Assembly (NCBI GenBank): GCA_009774215.1
Contig: VSNH01000010.1
Location: 1 to 48,938 of the forward strand
Direction of reading: 5' to 3'
Origin: Lachnospiraceae bacterium
Lineage (GTDB): Bacteria > Bacillota > Clostridia > Lachnospirales > Lachnospiraceae
Length of the DNA stretch: 48,938 bases
The position numbers and the translations under genes were made by a program. The notes beneath the pieces were generated by a model. It saw only the letters and a program-made list of their open reading frames with translations, did not search any database and was not told where the DNA came from. How positions within the stretch are numbered: position 1 is the first letter of the stretch; every line of letters begins with the position of its first letter. This document shows positions 17,006 to 25,663 of this stretch, one piece after another.

Positions 17006-17034
17006 TTGCAGTTTTTGTAGATGTGTGGTAAAAT
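17006..17034 (+). promoter_or_regulatory. Promoter of the flbD-motAB-fliL cluster
   Basis: TTGCAG (17006-17011), a 17-base spacer, and TAAAAT (17029-17034) with an extended -10 TG at 17026-17027. It follows the flgE terminator, so the second motility cluster can be transcribed independently. Confidence 0.75.
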
Positions 17035-17075
17035 AAATGAGCTGCATTATATAGGAACAGGAAGGGGGCTTGTCT

Positions 17076-17261
17076 ATGGTAGAAGTCACGAAGATTAACG
17101 GCGTGAAGGTGCTCATCAATCCTGATTTGCTGGAGCTGGTGGAGGAAACCCCCGATACCGTGCTGTCTTTTACGACCGGACGGAAAATAATTGTAAAAGA
17201 AAGTAGACAAGAAGTGAAAAATTTAGTAAAATCGTATAGAAAGGATATTTTTGCAGACTAG
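17076..17261 (+). CDS. flbD: FlbD family flagellar protein
   Basis: A 61-residue protein of the FlbD family (Pfam FlbD), found between hook and motA genes in many Firmicutes. It starts MVEVTKINGVKVLINPDLLE and ends in a charged helix (RQEVKNLVKSYRKDIF); the middle DTVLSFTTGRKIIVKES is the family signature. It is unrelated to the Caulobacter transcription activator of the same name. ATG 17076 is preferred over a TTG six bases earlier because GAAGGGGG lies about 8 nt before it. Molecular role unknown. Confidence 0.9.
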   Translation: MVEVTKINGVKVLINPDLLELVEETPDTVLSFTTGRKIIVKESRQEVKNLVKSYRKDIFAD

Positions 17262-17281
17262 TGTAAAGTGGGTGTATACAT

Positions 17282-18079
17282 ATGGATATTGCTTCATTAA
17301 TTGGTTTGTTAGCGTGTTTGGCACTGATGATATTCGGTATGGTGTTCGGAAAATCGTTTGCCACCGTAGCCAGTTTCCTGCACGCCCCCTCGGCGTTGAT
17401 TACTTTCGGCGGTGCTTTGTGCTGTGTTATGGCAAGTTATTCCATGCCGTCTTTCGTTGCAGGTTTAAAGAGCATTGCTCTTATCTTTAAGACGTCCACG
17501 ATGAACGTCCCTGAGATTATACAGAAAATTATACAGCTTTCCAACGTTGCTCGTAAAGAAGGACTCCTTTCTTTGGAGGAAGCAGCGAGCGATATCGATG
17601 ACGAGTTTTTGAAAAAGGGAATCCTGCTGATTGTTGATGGTACGGATCCTGAACTTGTGCGTGCCATCATGGAGACGGAACTTGTCAGTGTGGAGGGACG
17701 GCACAAGGAAAAAATTGGTTTCTGGGAAAATCTGGGTGCCATGGGTCCTGCGTGGGGTATGATTGGTACCTTGATTGGACTGATCCTCATGCTCAAAGAT
17801 TTGTCCGATCTTGCGGCTGTCGGTCCGAATATGGCGACGGCTCTGATTACAACTTTCTACGGTTCCGTCCTTGCGAACTGGATATGCGCGCCTGTTGCCA
17901 CAAAGCTGAAAGGTAAGAATGACGAGGAGATGATGATGAAGGAGATTGAGATTGAAGGTCTTCTTTCTATTCAGGCGGGTGAGAACCCCCGTGTCATCGA
18001 GGAAAAATTGAAGTCCTTCCTTGCGCCTGCCGACAGAGGCTCCTCCAGTGAAGAGGGCGGAGGTGAGGAAAATGGCTAA
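17282..18079 (+). CDS. motA: Flagellar motor stator protein MotA
   Basis: MotA and MotB form the ion-conducting stator. The 265-residue protein has four membrane helices and the MotA/ExbB motif ENLGAMGPAWGMIGTLIGLI with its conserved prolines. The cytoplasmic loop between helices 2 and 3 carries the charged residues that act on FliG. The tail is acidic. The ribosome site (AAGTGGGTG) is weak. The last 8 bases overlap motB, whose perfect Shine-Dalgarno lies inside motA, indicating coupled synthesis. Confidence 0.97.
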   Translation: MDIASLIGLLACLALMIFGMVFGKSFATVASFLHAPSALITFGGALCCVMASYSMPSFVAGLKSIALIFKTSTMNVPEIIQKIIQLSNVARKEGLLSLEEAASDIDDEFLKKGILLIVDGTDPELVRAIMETELVSVEGRHKEKIGFWENLGAMGPAWGMIGTLIGLILMLKDLSDLAAVGPNMATALITTFYGSVLANWICAPVATKLKGKNDEEMMMKEIEIEGLLSIQAGENPRVIEEKLKSFLAPADRGSSSEEGGGEENG

Positions 18080-18890
18080 GAAGAAGCAGGAAGACCCACC
18101 AAAAGGATCGCCGGCGTGGATGGCGACCTTCAGTGACCTGATGAACCTTCTACTCTGTTTCTTTGTGTTGCTCTTTGCGATGTCTAATGTGGACGAAGCA
18201 AAGCAGGATGCGGTTATAGCGTCTTTAAATCAGGCGTTTTCCGTGTTTGACGGAGGCGCGCAGGCGATTGGCGACGGTATTTTGATCAGTAACGGCGTCA
18301 GCCAGCTCAATGAGCTGGATGATTTTATAAACAGTACGGGCAAGCTGGATGAAGGGCAGACTGTTGACGAAGATATGGCGCGGGATGCGGCTGCTGCGAA
18401 AGAGCAGCTTGAGGAAGCGCAGATGGAGGAATCCGAGGCGCTTGCCGAGAAGGTTCAGGAAGCGGTTGACGAGAGGAATATGGCGGACGAGGTGGATGTG
18501 CAGTTTACCGCACAGTTCGTCCAGCTGACCCTGAAAGGTTCCCTGCTTTTTGACTCGGGCAGCACGCTTTTGAAGGAGGAGGCCAAACCGGTTCTGGATC
18601 AGGTAGGTTTGATTCTGGAGCGCTACGGTGAGGGAACGATTGAAATCGAGGGACATACGGATAATGTTCCTATGTCGGGAGCAAAATATTCGAACAACAA
18701 CGAATTGAGTTCCGGGCGCGCGTTATCGGTGTTTGACTACATTCTATCGATTACGAATCTGGATCCGGCTAACGTCAAGCATGCCGGCCGGGGCGAATAT
18801 CTTCCGGTGGCGGACAATTCCACGCCGGAGGGCAGAGCGAAGAACAGAAGAGTTGAGATCAAGATATATAATTCTCTCAGTTCTTATTAA
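18072..18890 (+). CDS. motB: Flagellar motor stator protein MotB
   Basis: Couples ion flow to torque and anchors the stator to peptidoglycan. The single membrane helix (residues about 17-39) contains the ion-binding Asp22 in ATFSDLMNLLLCFF. The C-terminal OmpA-like domain has IEIEGHTDNVPMSG and NRRVEIKI, the peptidoglycan-binding signature. I choose ATG 18072 (272 residues) because GGAGGTGA ends 3 bases upstream of a short A-rich spacer. An earlier ATG at 18021 would add 17 residues not seen in the family. Overlaps motA by 8 bases. Confidence 0.97.
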   Translation: MAKKKQEDPPKGSPAWMATFSDLMNLLLCFFVLLFAMSNVDEAKQDAVIASLNQAFSVFDGGAQAIGDGILISNGVSQLNELDDFINSTGKLDEGQTVDEDMARDAAAAKEQLEEAQMEESEALAEKVQEAVDERNMADEVDVQFTAQFVQLTLKGSLLFDSGSTLLKEEAKPVLDQVGLILERYGEGTIEIEGHTDNVPMSGAKYSNNNELSSGRALSVFDYILSITNLDPANVKHAGRGEYLPVADNSTPEGRAKNRRVEIKIYNSLSSY

Positions 18891-18920
18891 AGATAAGTGT
18901 AGAAGGAGAAAACGAAGGCT

Positions 18921-19445
18921 ATGAAGAAGAATTTGATTTCCGTTATTATTCTGGCGCTGCTGATCGTAAACATTGTATTGACTGCTATCATGATGTTCAG
19001 CGTGACGGGGGCGTCCAAGAAGACCGCGGCGCTTGTTGACAATATCGCTACGGCTCTGAATCTGGAGCTGGCGTCCGGCACGGAGGGAGGAGCCGAGGAG
19101 GTCGTTTCCATGGCGGATACAGAGACTTACTCTTTTGCCGAGGATATGACGATTCCGCTGAAAAAGAGCGAGGGAGATGACAAGGATCACTACTGCATCG
19201 TTTCCATCACCCTTTCCATCAACACGAAGGCCGACGGCTACAAGGAATACGGCTCCGCTGAAAATCTGGCGACGAGGGAAGGCTTGATTAAAGACGAGAT
19301 CAACGGCGTGTTTGCCAATTATACGATGGAAGAGGCGCGCGACAATCAGGAAGAGATCAAGAAAGAAATTATAAACAGAATACAACAGATGTTTGACTCC
19401 AAGTTTATCTATAACGTGTCCTTCGGCGACATCATGTTTGGATAG
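18921..19445 (+). CDS. fliL: Flagellar basal body-associated protein FliL
   Basis: A single-pass membrane protein that surrounds or supports the stator. The 174-residue protein has an N-terminal helix (residues about 4-28, LISVIILALLIVNIVLTAIMMF) and a periplasmic FliL domain with YCIVSITLSINTKADGY and the final DSKFIYNVSFGDIMFG. AAGGAG precedes ATG. Position between motB and fliM is standard. Confidence 0.93.
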   Translation: MKKNLISVIILALLIVNIVLTAIMMFSVTGASKKTAALVDNIATALNLELASGTEGGAEEVVSMADTETYSFAEDMTIPLKKSEGDDKDHYCIVSITLSINTKADGYKEYGSAENLATREGLIKDEINGVFANYTMEEARDNQEEIKKEIINRIQQMFDSKFIYNVSFGDIMFG

Positions 19446-19483
19446 TGCTTAGACTAAATGACTGCCACAGGAGGTGAACTTTC

Positions 19484-20464
19484 GTGGGTGAGGTACTATC
19501 ACAGAGCGAGATAGATAATCTGCTTGCCGCTTTGAGCAACGGTGAGCTGGACACGGATGAACTGAATGGCGCGGATGATAAACAGATTAAGGATTACGAC
19601 TTTAAAAGGCCGACTAAATTCTCGAGAGAACATCTGCGCACATTGGAAATTATATACGAGCATTACGGGCGGCTGCTTTCCACGAGTATGCAGGTGTACC
19701 TGCGAAAGAATATACAGATATCGGTGACCAGTTCCGAGACGGTTATCTTTTCGGAGTTTTCCAACTCCCTTTCGAATCCGGTTATTCTGGGAGTAGTCAA
19801 TTTTCATCCGCTGGGTGGGATGATTCTGATCGAGCTGGCATCCCAGTTGGGATTTACTATGATAGACCGGATGCTGGGCGGAGCCGGTGACCCGCTGGAA
19901 AAGGGCAGGGAGTTCACCGAAATTGAAATGACGATCATAGAAAAGATGATGGTAGTCTGTATGCAGCTTATGCGGGAACCATGGAAGAACGTGGTGGACA
20001 TTAATCCCATGCTGGAGCGGATTGAGACAAATTCCCAGTTTGCACAGATTATCGCGCCGAATGATATGATTGCCATTGTCACCTTGAATATGAAGATAGG
20101 TGAAGTGGAAGGTTTTATGAATGTATGTCTCCCCTTCTTCACGTTGGAGAGCGTCATGGATAAGCTCAATACGAAGTTCTGGTACGCGAATCTGCAGGAA
20201 CAGGATGACGAGGATTTCGAGGAGTACATCGAATCCCTCATCAAGAGAGTGGATGTGCCTGTCAAGGCGGTGCTGGGAAAGACGAGCATATCGGTCGCCG
20301 ATTTTGTAAATCTGCAGGTCGGCGACATTATACGACTAGATACCGAGGTGGAACAGGATCTTACGGTGTATGTGGGTAATATCAGAAAATTTACCGCACT
20401 CCCGGGCACCAGCAGGGATAAGAACGCTGTGAGGGTCACTTCGGTGATCAGAGAGGGGGAGTAA
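19484..20464 (+). CDS. fliM: Flagellar motor switch protein FliM
   Basis: Binds CheY-P and sets rotation direction. The N-terminus carries the CheY-binding motif LSQSEIDNLLAAL. The middle CheC-like domain contains FSREHLRTLEIIYEHYGRLL and FTEIEMTIIEKMM, and the C-terminal SpoA domain ends LPGTSRDKNAVRVTSVI. Length 326 is normal. It starts at GTG 19484, 6 nt after a perfect AGGAGGTGA site. Confidence 0.97.
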   Translation: MGEVLSQSEIDNLLAALSNGELDTDELNGADDKQIKDYDFKRPTKFSREHLRTLEIIYEHYGRLLSTSMQVYLRKNIQISVTSSETVIFSEFSNSLSNPVILGVVNFHPLGGMILIELASQLGFTMIDRMLGGAGDPLEKGREFTEIEMTIIEKMMVVCMQLMREPWKNVVDINPMLERIETNSQFAQIIAPNDMIAIVTLNMKIGEVEGFMNVCLPFFTLESVMDKLNTKFWYANLQEQDDEDFEEYIESLIKRVDVPVKAVLGKTSISVADFVNLQVGDIIRLDTEVEQDLTVYVGNIRKFTALPGTSRDKNAVRVTSVIREGE

Positions 20465-20470
20465 AAAAGC

Positions 20471-21700
20471 ATGGACGGAATGTTATCACAGGATGAAATA
20501 AATGCGCTTTTGAGCGGGGATGATTCGTCAGGCGGCGCTGCGGAAGAGAATACTGCAGGTTTTGACGGGATGGAAGCGGACGATTCGCTTCTGTCGGATA
20601 TCGAGAAGGATGCTGTCGGCGAGGTCGCCAATATCAGCATGGGCGCATCGGCTACCACCCTGTTTTCCATTGTAAACCGCAAGGTAAATATTACGACGCC
20701 TGTGGTTAAGATGGCAACTTGGAAGAATGTACTGGAAGATTATGAGAAGCCCTGCGTATTTATTCTGATTAAGTATACACAGGGTCTCGACGGATCGAAT
20801 ATTTTGATCTTAAAAGAGCATGACGTGAAGATTATCACCGACCTGATGATGGGAGGTGACGGCACCAATACGGATGGGGAGCTGGGAGAGCTGCATCTCT
20901 CGGCAATCTCGGAGGCGATGAACCAGATGATGGGTTCCTCGGCCACATCACTTTCCACCATGCTTGGAAAGATGATAGATATCAGCCCGCCGGAGGCAAG
21001 TCTGGTGGATCTTACGGCATTTAAGTCGGGCGGAGATATCGCGCCGTTTCTGGAAGGCACTTTTGTAAAGATTTCTTTCCGGATGCAGATTGATGAATTG
21101 GTGGATTCTACGATTATGCAGTTGTATCCTGTGGAGTTTGCCAAGGAGATTTACGACACCTTTATTGCCAGCCAGGGAGGGGATGACTCATCGGCTTCGG
21201 CACCCGCTGCAGCTCCGGCGCCCGCACCTGCTCCGGCGCCCGCTCCGATGCCTGCACCGCAGCCAATGCCTGCGGCAGCGCCTCAGATGGATATGAGCCA
21301 GATGCAGGCGGGAATGCCCCAGATGGATATGAGCCAGATGCAGATGATGCCGCAGATGGGAATGCCGCAGATGCAGATGATGCCCCAGATGATGATGCAG
21401 CCGAATATGAACGTGCAGCCTGTTCAGTTCCAGAATTTTGCCAGCGATTTCAACCCGCTGCAGAGTCAGGAGAACATCGAGCTGATCAAAGATGTGCCGT
21501 TAGAGGTAACGGTGGAGCTGGGAAGAACCTCCAAATCCATTTCGGAGATTCTGGAATTTGCGCCGGGCACCATCATTGAGCTGGATAAAATTGCCGGTGA
21601 ACCGATTGACATTCTGGTCAACGGTAAGTTTGTAGCAAAAGGTGAAGTAGTGGTAATCGAGGAAAGCTTTGGTATTCGGGTGACCGAAATTATCAAATAA
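20471..21700 (+). CDS. fliY: Flagellar motor switch phosphatase FliY (CheC-like plus FliN domain)
   Basis: Combines a CheY-P phosphatase with the FliN switch domain. Residues 1-15 hold a CheY-P-binding motif (MLSQDEINALLSG). The CheC-like domain has both active-site triads, Asp47/Glu51/Asn54 and Ser144/Glu148/Asn151. The SpoA/FliN domain occupies about residues 338-409 (VPLEVTVELGRTSKSISEIL). Between them lies a striking linker (243-313), first Ala-Pro repeats, then Met-Gln-Pro repeats. Starts 7 nt after fliM stops. Length 409 is typical once the linker is allowed for. Confidence 0.97.
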   Translation: MDGMLSQDEINALLSGDDSSGGAAEENTAGFDGMEADDSLLSDIEKDAVGEVANISMGASATTLFSIVNRKVNITTPVVKMATWKNVLEDYEKPCVFILIKYTQGLDGSNILILKEHDVKIITDLMMGGDGTNTDGELGELHLSAISEAMNQMMGSSATSLSTMLGKMIDISPPEASLVDLTAFKSGGDIAPFLEGTFVKISFRMQIDELVDSTIMQLYPVEFAKEIYDTFIASQGGDDSSASAPAAAPAPAPAPAPAPMPAPQPMPAAAPQMDMSQMQAGMPQMDMSQMQMMPQMGMPQMQMMPQMMMQPNMNVQPVQFQNFASDFNPLQSQENIELIKDVPLEVTVELGRTSKSISEILEFAPGTIIELDKIAGEPIDILVNGKFVAKGEVVVIEESFGIRVTEIIK

Positions 21701-21720
21701 TATGTGATAGGAGAAGAGAG

Positions 21721-22083
21721 ATGGCAAAAAATATTTTAGTATGTGATGATGCAGCGTTTATGCGAATGATGATCAAGGACATCCTGACAAAGAACGGCTA
21801 TAACGTGGCAGGAGAGGCAGAGAACGGCGCAAAAGCGGTTGAGAAGTACAATGAGCTGAAACCCGATCTCGTGCTGATGGACATCACGATGCCTGAGATG
21901 GACGGTATTCAGGCCCTCAAGAAGATCAAGGAGGGTGATCCCGGCGCTATGGTTATTATGTGTTCCGCTATGGGGCAGCAGGCCATGGTTATTGAGTCCA
22001 TTCAGTCCGGCGCAAAGGATTTCATTGTAAAACCTTTCCAGGCTGACCGTGTCTTAGAGGCTGTGAAGAAGGTTGTAGGATAA
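21721..22083 (+). CDS. cheY: Chemotaxis response regulator CheY
   Basis: A single receiver domain of 120 residues that carries the phosphoryl signal from CheA to the switch. Key residues are Asp9, Asp10, phosphoacceptor Asp54 (VLMDITMPEMDG), Ser82 and Lys104 (FIVKPF). A GGAGAAGAG site precedes ATG. Its stop overlaps the fliO start in a TAATG junction. Location directly after fliY, one of its phosphatases, matches Bacillus. Confidence 0.97.
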   Translation: MAKNILVCDDAAFMRMMIKDILTKNGYNVAGEAENGAKAVEKYNELKPDLVLMDITMPEMDGIQALKKIKEGDPGAMVIMCSAMGQQAMVIESIQSGAKDFIVKPFQADRVLEAVKKVVG

Positions 22084-22472
22084 TGCTCCTTACCTCTGCA
22101 TTGCCGGATAGGACTGACTCCTATGTGCAGTTTATGACAGTATTGATACTGTTTGTGTTCGTGTTGGCGATCACGGCTTTTGTGACCAGATGGATCGGCG
22201 GTTACCAGAGGGGCAGATCGGCGGGCGCAAACATGGAGCTGATTGAGTCGCTCCGGCTGTCTAATAATAAGTATGTTCAGATCGTCAGGGTCGGACGGAA
22301 GTATTTGGCAGTTGCAGTCTGTAAAGATACTGTTACAATGTTATCAGAGATTCCCGAGGAGGATTTAAGCTTTTCCGAGGGGGCTTTCGGTAGTGCGTCC
22401 ACTTTTAGGGACGTGCTCGCAAAAATACAAAAAGAAAGAATCCTGGAAAAAGAAGACGGGCGAGACGAATGA
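22083..22472 (+). CDS. fliO: Flagellar biosynthetic protein FliO
   Basis: A small membrane protein that helps assemble the FliP ring of the export gate. The 129-residue protein has one membrane helix (about 17-37) followed by the FliO cytoplasmic signature RGRSAGANMELIESLRLSNN and KYVQIVRVGRKYLAVAV. It overlaps cheY by one base and fliP by four. Confidence 0.9.
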   Translation: MLLTSALPDRTDSYVQFMTVLILFVFVLAITAFVTRWIGGYQRGRSAGANMELIESLRLSNNKYVQIVRVGRKYLAVAVCKDTVTMLSEIPEEDLSFSEGAFGSASTFRDVLAKIQKERILEKEDGRDE

Positions 22473-23389
22473 AGAAATATTTTTCCGGATATCATTTGGC
22501 AAAATTAATATGCCTGCTGATGGTGGCAGGCATATTGTATCTTAGCTGGGGGCAGACCGCCTATGCGGTAGAGGATAACAGACCGGACACGGTGAACGAT
22601 TCGACTGTGACTGATACTCCTTATCGGGATTCCAACCTCACCGGCGCGGAGAGTGAGAGAACCAATGTAGATCCGCCCGGCGCCTCGGAGAGCGCCGAAG
22701 ACCTGGCTGAACTGAATATCGCCAATACGGTGACGGTTACGTACAACAACGGTAATGGAAGTGTGAATGGCGCACTGCGTATTCTGCTCATTCTTACCTT
22801 GATTGCTATTGCACCGTCATTGATTATTATGTTAACCTCGTTTACGAGGATTATTATTGTACTCCACTTTACGAGACAGGCCTTAAACACACAGACGGCT
22901 CCGCCGAACACGGTGTTGATCGGCATAGCTCTGTTTTTGACTTTCTATGTGATGCAGCCTACGATGGCGGCGGTTTACGCAGATGCCATCGTGCCCTTCG
23001 AGGCGGGAGAGCTGACGCAGGAGGAGGCTTTGACGGCGGCGGCGGCGCCGATTCGTCAGTTTATGTACGGACAAACCCAGAAGAGCGATGTGAACTTCTT
23101 TATGGATTTAAGCCGTACCGAGTGGAGCGGTGAACTGGACGACATACCGATCAGCGTGCTTGTGCCCGCATTTATCATCAACGAGCTGCGGCAGGCATTT
23201 ATTATCGGTTTCCTTATATATATTCCGTTTATTGTCATTGATATGGTGGTGGCCTCCGTACTGATGAGTATGGGTATGATGATGCTGCCGCCGACCACGA
23301 TTTCCATGCCATTCAAGATTCTGCTTTTTGTGCTGGCGGACGGCTGGTATCTGGTGATCAAGGGAGTGGTGGAAAGCTTTTATTACTGA
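22469..23389 (+). CDS. fliP: Flagellar export gate protein FliP
   Basis: Core of the FliPQR export gate. It has a signal peptide ending near AYAVED, a Ser/Thr/Asp-rich segment, then the FliP family domain: LIAIAPSLIIMLTSFTRIII, VLHFTRQALNTQTAPPN and MGMMMLPPTTISMPFKILLF. The 306 residues include a mature N-terminal extension of about 60 residues longer than in E. coli. Overlaps fliO by ATGA. Confidence 0.97.
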   Translation: MKKYFSGYHLAKLICLLMVAGILYLSWGQTAYAVEDNRPDTVNDSTVTDTPYRDSNLTGAESERTNVDPPGASESAEDLAELNIANTVTVTYNNGNGSVNGALRILLILTLIAIAPSLIIMLTSFTRIIIVLHFTRQALNTQTAPPNTVLIGIALFLTFYVMQPTMAAVYADAIVPFEAGELTQEEALTAAAAPIRQFMYGQTQKSDVNFFMDLSRTEWSGELDDIPISVLVPAFIINELRQAFIIGFLIYIPFIVIDMVVASVLMSMGMMMLPPTTISMPFKILLFVLADGWYLVIKGVVESFYY

Positions 23390-23424
23390 GCGGGCGCTCA
23401 GCGGGAGGAACGGAGTGTGGTTAA

Positions 23425-23694
23425 ATGACAGTTAATGACGTCACAGCCATTGCAGGAGATGCAATCTATACGATTATCAAGTGCAGCGCGCCTATGCTGT
23501 TGGTATCCCTGATCGTCGGGCTGATTGTGAGTATTTTCCAGACGGTGACCTCGATTCAGGAGCAGACGCTCACCTTCGTGCCGAAGGTGCTGGCAATTTT
23601 TATCGCATTGATGGTTATGGGTCACTGGATTATGAACAATATGGTGGAGTTTATGACAGGGTTATGGACAGATTTTAACCGCTATCTCAGATAA
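23425..23694 (+). CDS. fliQ: Flagellar export gate protein FliQ
   Basis: An 89-residue two-helix export gate subunit. Conserved residues include VGLIVSIFQTVTSIQEQTLTF before the second helix. It begins with TVNDVTAIAGDAIY, as usual for the family. The gap to fliP is 35 bases with GGGAGGAACGGAG as ribosome site. Confidence 0.97.
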   Translation: MTVNDVTAIAGDAIYTIIKCSAPMLLVSLIVGLIVSIFQTVTSIQEQTLTFVPKVLAIFIALMVMGHWIMNNMVEFMTGLWTDFNRYLR

Positions 23695-23724
23695 AGTACA
23701 TTTGCGCTGTGGGAAAGTGACATT

Positions 23725-24504
23725 ATGTTAGATATCAGCTTTACTTACGCAGATTTGGAATATTTTTTGTTGATTCTCGTGCGGGTCAGCTGCTTTGTGT
23801 ATGTTGCTCCGTTTTTCAGTATGTCAAATGTACCCAGAAGGGTGAAGATCAGTTTCAGCATTCTATTTGCCTACCTGCTCTATCTGTCGGTGGATCGTAA
23901 CGAGGTGGTTTACAACACGCTGCTGGGCTATGCGCTGATTGTGATGAAGGAGGCGCTGACGGGATTTCTCATTGGCTGGGGGGCGCAGATATGCACGACG
24001 GTCACTTCCTTTGCGGGAAGCATCGCGGACATGGAGATCGGTTTGTCCATGGTCTCCCTGATGGATCCGACCACTAAGGAACAGGCCACCTTTACAGGTG
24101 TGTTTTATCAGTATATGTTTACGCTTTTTATGATTATTTCAGGTTTATACCAGTACCTTTTGCGGGCGCTGGCGGACACCTTTATCTTAATTCCGATAAA
24201 CGGCGCGATCTTTAAGCGGGAGGCGCTGCTGGAGTCCATTCTCCTGTTTCTGGGGGACTATATCGTCATTGGATTCCGCATTATACTGCCGATCTTCTGC
24301 GCCATGATTTTTTTAAATTGTGTGCTTGGCGTACTTGCCAAGGTGTCCCCGCAGCTTAATATGTTTGCCGTCGGCATTCAGCTTAAGGTGTTTGTGGGAT
24401 TGGGAATCCTCTTTCTTTCGGTGCGGATGCTGCCTGCCCTGTCAGACAACGTATTCACACAGATGAAGCGTATGATTGTATCTTTTGTGGAGGGGATGTC
24501 TTGA
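23725..24504 (+). CDS. fliR: Flagellar export gate protein FliR
   Basis: A 259-residue membrane protein with five or six helices, part of the FliPQR gate. Recognised by LVRVSCFVYVAPFFSMSNVP, the SFAGSIADMEIGLSM motif and NCVLGVLAKVSPQLNMFAVG. The stop overlaps the TTG start of flhB by four bases. Confidence 0.96.
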   Translation: MLDISFTYADLEYFLLILVRVSCFVYVAPFFSMSNVPRRVKISFSILFAYLLYLSVDRNEVVYNTLLGYALIVMKEALTGFLIGWGAQICTTVTSFAGSIADMEIGLSMVSLMDPTTKEQATFTGVFYQYMFTLFMIISGLYQYLLRALADTFILIPINGAIFKREALLESILLFLGDYIVIGFRIILPIFCAMIFLNCVLGVLAKVSPQLNMFAVGIQLKVFVGLGILFLSVRMLPALSDNVFTQMKRMIVSFVEGMS

Positions 24505-25613
24505 TTTTACAGTATAATCTCCAGTTCTTTGCCAAGGACGGGCCCGGCGGAGAAAAGACGGAGGAGCCTACCAGTAAAAAGCTGGAGGACGCCCGAAATG
24601 AAGGTCAGGTGGCCAAGAGCAAAGAGGTGACCAGCGCCTTTGAGATGCTGGCAGCCTTTTTGATGATCCGCTTTCTTGTGGAATATATGGGTAAGGTTTT
24701 TGTGGGGAGTATGCAGGGTATCTATTCCCAGATCCCTGAGTATGTGAGGCTCTATGACGGGCATATCCAGACACAGACCTTCCGGATGCTGTTTGTGAGC
24801 TCCCTGCTGCGGATTTTGCAGGTTATCGCGCCTTTTCTGCTGGTCGGTTTTCTGGTGGCGTTTATCACAAACGTTTTGCAGGTGAAATGGAAGATCACGA
24901 CGAAACCGCTCCAGCCGAAATTTAATAAACTGAATCCGGTGAGCGGATTTAAGCGGATTTTTTCGGCAAATTCGCTGATGGAGCTTTTGAAATCCGTATT
25001 GAAGCTGACGTTAATCGGATATGTGGTGTATGATTATCTCAAGAAAAATATGCCTTCGATTTATATGCTCTACGACGTTTCGCTGAATCAGGGAATCGCC
25101 CAGATCGGGGCGCTGGTGATTAATCTGGGAATCCGGATATCCCTGTTTTATATGCTGATCGCTGTCGCTGACTTTGCTTATCAGAAGATCAAGTTCAAGA
25201 AGGACATGAAGATGACGAAGCAGGAAGTCAAGGACGAATATAAGAATCAGGAAGGTGATCCTCAGATCAAGGGCAAGCAGAGGCAGCGAATGATGGAGGC
25301 ATCCAGACGCCGCATGATGCAGCAGCTTCCCGAGGCGGATGTGGTTATCACGAACCCGACCCATTTTGCCGTGGCGATCAAGTATGAACCCGAGGTTTAC
25401 GACGCTCCCTATGTGGTGGCGAAGGGCGCCGATTATCTGGCGCAGAAGATTAAGGATGTGGCGAAGGAAAATCACATCGAGATTGTGGAAAATAAACCCC
25501 TTGCCCGTATGCTCTACGCGAACGTGGATGTGGGCAGCGTGGTGCCGCCGGAGCTGTATCAGGCGGTGGCGGAGGTGTTGGCTTTCGTATATCACTTGAA
25601 GGGGAAGGTCTGA
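24501..25613 (+). CDS. flhB: Flagellar export specificity switch FlhB
   Basis: Controls the change from rod/hook to filament export. Four membrane helices lie in residues about 45-225, followed by the cytoplasmic FlhBC domain with the self-cleaving NPTH motif at 285-288 (VVITNPTHFAVAIKYE). The TTG start at 24501 is supported by GGAGGGG upstream and gives MILQYNLQFFAKDGPGG, the usual Firmicutes FlhB start. Length 370. Confidence 0.97.
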   Translation: MILQYNLQFFAKDGPGGEKTEEPTSKKLEDARNEGQVAKSKEVTSAFEMLAAFLMIRFLVEYMGKVFVGSMQGIYSQIPEYVRLYDGHIQTQTFRMLFVSSLLRILQVIAPFLLVGFLVAFITNVLQVKWKITTKPLQPKFNKLNPVSGFKRIFSANSLMELLKSVLKLTLIGYVVYDYLKKNMPSIYMLYDVSLNQGIAQIGALVINLGIRISLFYMLIAVADFAYQKIKFKKDMKMTKQEVKDEYKNQEGDPQIKGKQRQRMMEASRRRMMQQLPEADVVITNPTHFAVAIKYEPEVYDAPYVVAKGADYLAQKIKDVAKENHIEIVENKPLARMLYANVDVGSVVPPELYQAVAEVLAFVYHLKGKV

Positions 25614-25663
25614 GTCTACATGTTATATAATGGGTGTTATTTTATGAAAGGAGGTGATTCGCG

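Noticed and set aside
21190..21420. Repeated bases in fliY considered as a CRISPR-like or minisatellite array
   Set aside because: The repetition follows codon usage for Ala-Pro and Met-Gln repeats within an intact reading frame; no spacer structure.
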